Positions 5,178 to 10,322 of a stretch of 10,322 bases of DNA are shown in pieces. Source of the stretch: AWTP1-18 sp036518635 (GTDB lineage Bacteria > Pseudomonadota > Gammaproteobacteria > Burkholderiales > Rhodocyclaceae). The notes below the pieces were generated by a model. It saw only the letters and a program-made list of their open reading frames with translations. It was not told the origin of the DNA and searched no databases. Position 1 is the first letter of the stretch. Each line of letters begins with the position of its first letter. The position numbers were made by a program, and so were the translations under genes. Location: positions 1 through 10,322 of the forward strand of contig DATDMT010000069.1 in NCBI GenBank assembly GCA_036518635.1, written 5' to 3'.

Positions 5178-7766
5178 TCAGCCCTTGGCGAACTCCAGAA
5201 TGCCGCCGGCGCTGACACCGACCCGGATCGCGTCCTTGGCGCCGAAGCGGCCCTCCAGAATCGCCTTGGCCAGCGGGTTCTCGATCCGTTCCTGGATCGC
5301 CCGCTTCAAGGGCCTGGCGCCGAACACCGGATCGAAGCCGGCCTGGGCCAGTTCGAACAGAGCCGGCTCTTCGACCGACAGAGTCATGTCCAGTTTGGCC
5401 AGGCGCTTTTCCAGATAGGCCAACTGAATCTTGGCGATGGCGGCGATGTTGCGTTCATCCAGGGCGTGGAACACCACCACCTCGTCGATGCGGTTGATGA
5501 ACTCGGGACGGAAGTAGCTCTTCACCTCGCTCATCACCGCCAGCTTGATCACTTGGTAATCGTCGCCGGCCATCTGCTGGATCATCTGGCTGCCGAGGTT
5601 CGAGGTCATCACGATCACGGTGTTCTTGAAGTCCACGGTGCGACCCTGGCCGTCGGTCATGCGGCCGTCGTCCAACACCTGCAGCAGCACGTTGAAGACG
5701 TCCGGGTGGGCCTTCTCGACTTCGTCGAAAAGGATCACCGAGTAAGGCTTGCGCCGCACCTGCTCGGTCAGGTGGCCGCCCTCTTCGTAGCCGACATAGC
5801 CCGGGGGCGCGCCGATCAGGCGGGCCACCGAATGCTTTTCCATGAACTCGCTCATGTCGATGCGGATCAGGTGTTCCTCGCTGTCGAACATGAACTCGGC
5901 CAGGGTCTTGCACAGCTCGGTCTTGCCGACGCCGGTGGGGCCGAGGAACAGGAAGGAACCGTAGGGCCGGTTCTCGTCGGACAGACCGGCGCGGGAACGG
6001 CGGATGGCGTCGGACACCAGGCGCACGGCCTCGTCCTGGCCCACCACGCGGCTATGCAGGCGCTCTTCCATCTTGAGCAGTTTTTCCCGCTCGCCCTGCA
6101 TCATCTTGGAGACCGGGATGCCGGTGGCGCGGGACACCACCTCGGCAATTTCCTCGGCGCCGACCTGGGTGCGCAGCAGCCGGTTGGGCGACTTGGCCTG
6201 GCCGTCGCCGGCGACTTCGGCGGCCTTCAACTGGGCTTCCAGCTGCGGCAGCTTGCCGTATTGCAACTCGGCCAGCTTGTCGAAAGCGCCTTTGCGTTGC
6301 AGGTCAGCCATCTGCACGCGGAGCTTGTCGATCTCTTCCTTGATATGGGCCGAACCGTGGACTTGAGCTTTTTCAGCTTTCCAGATTTCCTCCAGGTCGG
6401 AGTATTCCTTCTGCAGGCGCAGCAACTCCTCCTCGATCAGGTCGAAGCGCCGCTTCGACGCCTCGTCCTTCTCGCGGCGCACCGCCTCGCGCTCGATCTT
6501 CAGCTGGATCATGCGGCGGTCGAGCTTGTCCATCACCTCGGGCTTGGAGTCGATTTCCATCTTGATCCGCGCCGCCGCCTCGTCGATCAGGTCGATGGCC
6601 TTGTCCGGCAGGAAGCGGTCGGTGATGTAGCGGTGGCTGAGTTCCGCCGCGGCGACGATGGCCGGGTCGGTGATGTCCACGCCGTGGTGCAGTTCGTACT
6701 TTTCCTGCAGACCCCGCAGGATGGCGATGGTGGATTCGACGCTGGGCTCCTCCACCAGCACCTTCTGGAAGCGCCGCTCCAGGGCCGCGTCCTTCTCGAT
6801 GTACTTGCGGTATTCGTCCAGGGTGGTGGCGCCGATGCAATGCAATTCGCCACGGGCCAGGGCCGGCTTCAGCATGTTGCCGGCGTCGATGGCGCCCTCG
6901 GCCTTGCCGGCGCCGACCATCGTATGCAGTTCGTCGATGAACAGGATGACGCGACCTTCCTCGGCGGCGATTTCCTTCAGCACTGCCTTCAGCCGCTCCT
7001 CGAATTCGCCGCGGTATTTGGCGCCGGCCAGCAGGGAGGCCATGTCCAGGGACAGCACCTTCTTGTCCTTCAGGGTCTCCGGCACCTCGCCATTGACGAT
7101 GCGCTGGGCCAGGCCCTCGACGATGGCGGTCTTGCCGACGCCGGGTTCGCCGATCAGCACCGGGTTGTTTTTCGAGCGGCGCTGCAGGATTTGAATTGCG
7201 CGGCGAATCTCGTCGTCGCGACCGATCACCGGGTCCAGCTTGCCCAGGCGGGCGCGCTCGGTCAGGTCCATGCAATATTTCTTCAGGGATTCGCGCTGGC
7301 CCTCGGCCTCGGCGTTGCCGACGCTCTGGCCGCCGCGCACCGCCTCGACGGCTTTTTCCAGGGCCGGGCGGGTCAGGCCATGCTCTTTCAGCAGGCGGCC
7401 GGCCTCGCCCTTGTCGCCGGCCAGGGCGAGCAGGAACATTTCCGAGGCGATGAACTGGTCGCCGCGCTTTTGCGCTTCCTTGTCGGTCAGATTCAAGAGG
7501 TTGCCCAGGTCGCGGCCGATGGACACCTCGCCGCCGTGCCCCTCCACCTTAGGCAAGCGGGCGACGGCCTTGTCCAGGGCCGCCTTCAGCGCCCCGCCGT
7601 TGACCCCGGCCCGCGCCAGCAGCGACGCGGTGCCGCCGTCTTCCTGGTTCAGCAGGGCCAGCAGCAGGTGCTGCGGTTCGATGAATTGCTGGTCGTTGCC
7701 CACCGCCATGCTCTGGGCATCGGACAGGGCTTGCTGGAATTTGGTGGTGAGTTTATCGAGTCGCAC
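5178..7766 (-). CDS. clpB: ATP-dependent disaggregase ClpB (Hsp100)
   Basis: The 862-residue protein is a full-length ClpB, which pulls polypeptides out of aggregates together with DnaK in the cytoplasm. In order: Clp N-domain (1-145); first AAA+ module with Walker A GEPGVGKT (206-213), pore tyrosine 251 in AKYRGEFE, Walker B LFIDE (275-279) and arginine fingers 331/332; a long coiled-coil M-domain (about 405-525) that marks ClpB rather than ClpA; second AAA+ module with Walker A GPTGVGKT (609-616), pore loop GYVGY (656-660), Walker B ILFDE (678-682), Arg759 and sensor-2 GAR (816-818). The start is GTG at 7766, fixed by AGGAGG (7777-7772) 5 bases before it. Codon 149, aligned by eye to the internal GTG start of E. 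coli clpB, is GTC here, so a short isoform from that codon is not expected. A heat-shock promoter lies upstream and a terminator downstream. Confidence 0.98.
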   Translation of the reverse strand: MRLDKLTTKFQQALSDAQSMAVGNDQQFIEPQHLLLALLNQEDGGTASLLARAGVNGGALKAALDKAVARLPKVEGHGGEVSIGRDLGNLLNLTDKEAQKRGDQFIASEMFLLALAGDKGEAGRLLKEHGLTRPALEKAVEAVRGGQSVGNAEAEGQRESLKKYCMDLTERARLGKLDPVIGRDDEIRRAIQILQRRSKNNPVLIGEPGVGKTAIVEGLAQRIVNGEVPETLKDKKVLSLDMASLLAGAKYRGEFEERLKAVLKEIAAEEGRVILFIDELHTMVGAGKAEGAIDAGNMLKPALARGELHCIGATTLDEYRKYIEKDAALERRFQKVLVEEPSVESTIAILRGLQEKYELHHGVDITDPAIVAAAELSHRYITDRFLPDKAIDLIDEAAARIKMEIDSKPEVMDKLDRRMIQLKIEREAVRREKDEASKRRFDLIEEELLRLQKEYSDLEEIWKAEKAQVHGSAHIKEEIDKLRVQMADLQRKGAFDKLAELQYGKLPQLEAQLKAAEVAGDGQAKSPNRLLRTQVGAEEIAEVVSRATGIPVSKMMQGEREKLLKMEERLHSRVVGQDEAVRLVSDAIRRSRAGLSDENRPYGSFLFLGPTGVGKTELCKTLAEFMFDSEEHLIRIDMSEFMEKHSVARLIGAPPGYVGYEEGGHLTEQVRRKPYSVILFDEVEKAHPDVFNVLLQVLDDGRMTDGQGRTVDFKNTVIVMTSNLGSQMIQQMAGDDYQVIKLAVMSEVKSYFRPEFINRIDEVVVFHALDERNIAAIAKIQLAYLEKRLAKLDMTLSVEEPALFELAQAGFDPVFGARPLKRAIQERIENPLAKAILEGRFGAKDAIRVGVSAGGILEFAKG

Positions 7767-7771
7767 AGTCG

Positions 7772-7777
7772 CCTCCT
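7772..7777 (-). promoter_or_regulatory. Perfect Shine-Dalgarno of clpB that fixes a GTG start
   Basis: AGGAGG on the minus strand lies 5 bases before GTG (7766-7764). The protein begins MRLDKLTTKFQ, the usual ClpB N-terminus, so GTG is the true start and no ATG is needed. Confidence 0.85.
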
Positions 7778-7794
7778 GATGATCTATGCCCCCC

Positions 7795-7825
7795 AGATGG
7801 GGAAGGCAGGACGAATTTCAATGCC
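7795..7825 (-). promoter_or_regulatory. Sigma-32 (RpoH) heat-shock promoter of clpB
   Basis: On the minus strand GGCATTGAA (7825-7817) is followed after 14 bases by CCCCATCT (7802-7795). This matches the sigma-32 pattern CTTGAA, N13-14, CCCCATnT nearly perfectly; only one base of the -35 differs. Transcription would begin near 7788, leaving a leader of about 20 bases. Confidence 0.85.
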
Positions 7826-7987
7826 CTCCCCTGATTCGCATTTATTTATCGCCAAAGCTTTGATCCAACGCAAAGGCCAAAGTCTTCCATTTCCTCAATA
7901 AGCTCGGCAAATACTTTAGTCCGTGATAGATTGAGCATAAGGATTTGCTGCTTTTACCAACACCTGATGGGACGAGGAGGAATCACA

Positions 7988-8503
7988 ATGGCTGAACCCA
8001 AAGAACAGTTCAACGAAATTCAGCGCCGCAACATGGAAGCTGCGATGCGCCTGGCGCAACTGGCGATCGACAATGCCCAGCGCGTCATGGCCTTGCAGAG
8101 CGAATTGGCGCAGAAGCTGCTGACCGACAGCCTGGCCAGTGCCCGTGCCCAGACCGAAGCCCGCGACGGCCAGGAAGTGTTTGCCCTACGCGCCAGCTAT
8201 GCCAAGGAAACCGCGGAGCAGTTGGTGCAGACCGCCAGCCGCATGGCCGAGATCGGCAACGAGGCGCGCGTGGAGTTTTCCCGCCTGCTGACCGAGCAAC
8301 TGGCCTCCGGCAACAAGGAAATGAGCGAAGCCATGCAGGGCTTCCTGAAGAGCATGCCGGGCAGCAACGCACAGATGCTGGATGCGGTTAGGCTGGCCAT
8401 GGGCAATGCCAATAAAGCCATGGAACAGATCACCCAGGCCTCCGCCACCGCAATGGAACAGATCACCCAGGCCACCAAGGCCGCGGGCAAGGCACGCAAG
8501 TAG
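7988..8503 (+). CDS. Phasin-family protein (polyhydroxyalkanoate granule-associated)
   Basis: This 171-residue, Ala/Gln/Glu/Met-rich, almost entirely helical protein has the Phasin_2 pattern: NEIQRRNMEAAMRLAQLAIDNAQR near the start, long amphipathic helices through about 120, and a basic tail ending KAAGKARK. Phasins coat PHA granules and influence their number and size. An amphipathic-helix protein with another role cannot be excluded, because no PHA synthase gene is in view. ATG 7988 is chosen from GAGGAGG (7974-7980) 7 bases before it; an in-frame ATG at 7931 lacks such a site. Residues 144-162 contain two copies of AMEQITQA 11 residues apart. Between 7826 and 7973 I see no convincing promoter for this gene. 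It diverges from clpB and ends at a strong terminator. Confidence 0.85.
   Translation: MAEPKEQFNEIQRRNMEAAMRLAQLAIDNAQRVMALQSELAQKLLTDSLASARAQTEARDGQEVFALRASYAKETAEQLVQTASRMAEIGNEARVEFSRLLTEQLASGNKEMSEAMQGFLKSMPGSNAQMLDAVRLAMGNANKAMEQITQASATAMEQITQATKAAGKARK
8420..8473 (+). repeat. Tandem repeat of 33-bp period in the phasin 3' end
   Basis: Two identical 21-base copies (8420-8440 and 8453-8473) encode MEQITQA, with an alanine before each, at an 11-residue period inside the gene. The exact DNA identity suggests a recent small duplication extending the C-terminal helix. Confidence 0.8.
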
Positions 8504-8515
8504 CCTGACTGAGCC

Positions 8516-10322
8516 CTAAGGCTCGCTAAGGACGGCGCGATCTTCGGATCGCGCCGTTTTTGTTTCCAGATAGGCGATGGTTTCCTCGGGCCGCATCGGC
8601 TTGGCATAGAGATAGCCCTGGTACTCGTCGCAGCCGAGGCTGGCCAGCACATTGCGCTGCTCCGGCAGTTCCACCCCCTCGGCGACCACGGTCAGCCCCA
8701 GGCTGTGACCAAGGGAGATCACCGCCCGCGGAATCGCCAGGGCATCGCCGCCGCACTCACAACCGGTGACCATCGAGCGGTCGATCTTCAGCACGTCCAG
8801 CGGGAAGCGCTTCAGGTAGGCCAGCGACGAATAGCCGGTGCCGAAATCGTCCACGGCGATGGAGAGGCCGAGGGTCTTGAATTCGTTGAGCACCCGTACC
8901 GTCAGGTCCACGTCGCCCATCAGCACGCTTTCGGTGATTTCCAGTTGCAGCAGACGCGCCGGCAGGCCGGTACGGCGCAGGGTGTCGCGCACCCGGTCCA
9001 CCAGATCAGGCTCGCCCAGCAGGGTGGCGGACAGATTGACGGCGACGCTGATGCCGCTCTCCGGGCCGAGGCGCCGATTGCGCCAGCCCATGGCCTCGCG
9101 GCAGGCGGCTTCGAGGACGAACTCGGTCATCGGCAGCATCAGGCCGATTTCTTCCACCAGGGGAATGAAACGAACCGGCGAGACCGAACCGAATTCCTCG
9201 CTGTGCCAGCGCACCAGGGCCTCGAAGCCCTGGACTTGGCCGGAAATGCCGACCTTGGGCTGATACACCACGGAAAACTCGTCGCTCTGGATCGCCCGGC
9301 GCAGGGCGCCTTCCAGCCGCAAGCGCTCGCTGGCGGCGGCATTCAGTTGGCGGGTGTAGAAGGCCACCTGGCCCTTGCCCTGGTTCTTGGCGTGGTACAT
9401 GGCGGCGTCGGCGTGGCGCAGCAGGGTCGGCAGATCGGCGCCGTCGTCGGGGAAGCGGCTGACGCCGAGGCTGCAGCCGACGCGCAGTTCATGGCCTTCC
9501 AGCTCCATCGGCTCGCTAATCATCTCGACCACCCGGTCGAGGGCGATTTTCAGTATGTCGGGGCCGCCGAAGCTGTCGAGGATCAGCACGAACTCGTCGC
9601 CGCCATAGCGGGCCACGGTGTCGGCCTCGCGCAGGCTGCGGCGCAGGCGCACCGCCATCTCCTGCAGCAATTGGTCGCCGACGGTATGGCCCAGGCTGTC
9701 GTTCACGAACTTGAAGTTGTCCAGGTCGATGAAGACCACGGCGACGCTGCCGCCGTTGCGCCGCGCCAGGCTGATGGCACGCTCCAGCCGGTCGGAGAGC
9801 AGGTTGCGGTTGGGCAGGCCGGTGAGGGAGTCGTGGGTGGCCTGGAACTGCAGTTGCTCCTGGGCCATGCGGCGCTCGGTGATGTCCTCGACGGTGCCTT
9901 CGTAGTACAGCACCTCGCCGCTCTGGCTCATCACCATGTGGGCATTTTCGGCGATCCAGATGCGCGATCCGTCGCGGCGATAGACCTCGGACTCGAAATC
10001 GGAGACGAAGCCACGCTCGCGGATGATGCGCTTGAAAACGTCGCGGCGTTGCGGGTCCACGTAGAGGCAGGTGGCGATGTCCTGCAGCGAGGCGATCAGC
10101 TCGGCCGGCTCGTCGTAGCCGTAGAGCTTGGCCAGCGCCGGATTGGCCGCCAGGTAGTGGCCGTCGGCGGTAGTCTGGAAAATGCCGATCACCGAGTGGT
10201 CGAAGATGCTGCGGTAGCGCAGCTCCAGCTCGGCCAGACGGCGATGGGCCAGCACCTGCTCGGAGATGTCGGCGATATAGCCTTCGATGACGCGCTTGCC
10301 CAATTCGTCGCGGACGCCGCGG
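8516..10322 (-). CDS. PAS-GGDEF-EAL cyclic-di-GMP turnover protein (N-terminus outside window)
   Basis: The frame stays open through the right edge of the window, and the residues before the TTG at 10303 continue a PAS/PAC domain, so the true start is beyond the window. Numbering from that TTG: end of a first PAC (about 1-16, EGYIADISEQ), a PAS domain with PAC (30-145, ending EGTVEDITERR), a GGDEF domain (about 150-318) with intact GGDEF (234-238), and an EAL domain (about 328-580). The c-di-GMP inhibition site RxxD (R225, D228) stands 5 residues before GGDEF. EAL signature residues are all present: Gln348, EALVRW (361-366), Asn423, Glu455, DDFGTG (485-490), Lys506, Glu542 and YQGYL (561-565). 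Both synthesis and breakdown of c-di-GMP are therefore possible, steered by the PAS sensors. No membrane segment is visible in this part. Its last codons overlap the phasin terminator, and the genes converge with a 12-base gap. Confidence 0.95.
   Translation of the reverse strand, partial: RGVRDELGKRVIEGYIADISEQVLAHRRLAELELRYRSIFDHSVIGIFQTTADGHYLAANPALAKLYGYDEPAELIASLQDIATCLYVDPQRRDVFKRIIRERGFVSDFESEVYRRDGSRIWIAENAHMVMSQSGEVLYYEGTVEDITERRMAQEQLQFQATHDSLTGLPNRNLLSDRLERAISLARRNGGSVAVVFIDLDNFKFVNDSLGHTVGDQLLQEMAVRLRRSLREADTVARYGGDEFVLILDSFGGPDILKIALDRVVEMISEPMELEGHELRVGCSLGVSRFPDDGADLPTLLRHADAAMYHAKNQGKGQVAFYTRQLNAAASERLRLEGALRRAIQSDEFSVVYQPKVGISGQVQGFEALVRWHSEEFGSVSPVRFIPLVEEIGLMLPMTEFVLEAACREAMGWRNRRLGPESGISVAVNLSATLLGEPDLVDRVRDTLRRTGLPARLLQLEITESVLMGDVDLTVRVLNEFKTLGLSIAVDDFGTGYSSLAYLKRFPLDVLKIDRSMVTGCECGGDALAIPRAVISLGHSLGLTVVAEGVELPEQRNVLASLGCDEYQGYLYAKPMRPEETIAYLETKTARSEDRAVLSEP
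8532..8561 (+). terminator. Intrinsic terminator of the phasin gene, with UUCG tetraloop
   Basis: ACGGCGCGATC and GATCGCGCCGT pair perfectly over 11 bp around TTCG closed by C-G, an extra-stable tetraloop, and TTTTT (8557-8561) overlaps the stem base. It starts 29 bases after the phasin stop. The sequence is also codons near the C-terminus of the convergent GGDEF-EAL gene. Confidence 0.92.

Noticed and set aside
5163..7901. A 912-codon open frame on the plus strand opposite clpB
   Set aside because: It is antisense to an unmistakable ClpB. Its Leu/His/Gln/Val/Ala/Gly-rich, low-complexity product is the usual mirror of GC-rich codon bias, with no recognisable domain.
7826..7973. Promoter for the phasin gene
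   Set aside because: Several weak -10-like hexamers (for example TACTTT at 7912) have no matching -35 at good spacing; none is convincing.
1..10322. CRISPR array, tRNA, rRNA, insertion sequence or phage genes
   Set aside because: No spaced repeats, cloverleaf-like sequence, rRNA motifs, transposase, integrase or terminal inverted repeats were seen.

Overview
The window looks like chromosomal DNA from a GC-rich proteobacterium, most likely a betaproteobacterium (Rhodocyclales or Nitrosomonadales type). This rests on recognising the style of the ClpB, phasin and GGDEF-EAL proteins, not on any search. Two kinds of DNA can be seen. The flanking genes (PQQ-dehydrogenase-like protein, clpB, phasin, GGDEF-EAL) are very GC-rich; two 60-base lines counted by hand gave about 70-73%. 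The middle block (about 1064-5100) is lower, about 52-63% in four counted lines. The block may therefore be an acquired cassette.

Layout from left to right. Positions 2-1063 (+) are the C-terminal part of a PQQ-type beta-propeller dehydrogenase whose start lies outside the window. Then comes a minus-strand pair: a TetR-family repressor (1951-1370) followed 7 bases later by a damaged CcdA-type antitoxin gene (1362-1112) with no CcdB toxin beside it. Divergent from tetR on the plus strand are a 24-codon upstream ORF (2083-2157), a short-chain dehydrogenase (2154-2993), an Old Yellow Enzyme/NemA-like flavin reductase (2983-4068) and a zinc-independent quinone-oxidoreductase-like MDR protein (4073-5077). 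These overlap or nearly touch and form one operon. The tetR/operon gap holds overlapping face-to-face promoters, with a 26-bp inverted repeat between the -35 and -10 boxes. This is a clear candidate for a self-regulating TetR switch. Gene content and a cysteine placed like the sensor Cys106 of NemR suggest a response to electrophiles such as enones, quinones or aldehydes.

On the right, clpB (7766-5178, minus) has a convincing sigma-32 heat-shock promoter, a GTG start behind a perfect Shine-Dalgarno, and a minus-strand intrinsic terminator. Divergent from it is a phasin-family gene (7988-8503, plus). Its UUCG-capped terminator lies inside the last codons of a convergent PAS-GGDEF-EAL cyclic-di-GMP enzyme (10322-8516, minus), whose N-terminus is cut off by the window edge.

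I see no CRISPR array, tRNA, rRNA, transposase or clearly new multi-gene system. The most interesting parts are the TetR-controlled reductase cassette with its operator and SDR-like upstream ORF, the orphan frameshifted CcdA, and the non-canonical active-site positions in the PQQ protein.
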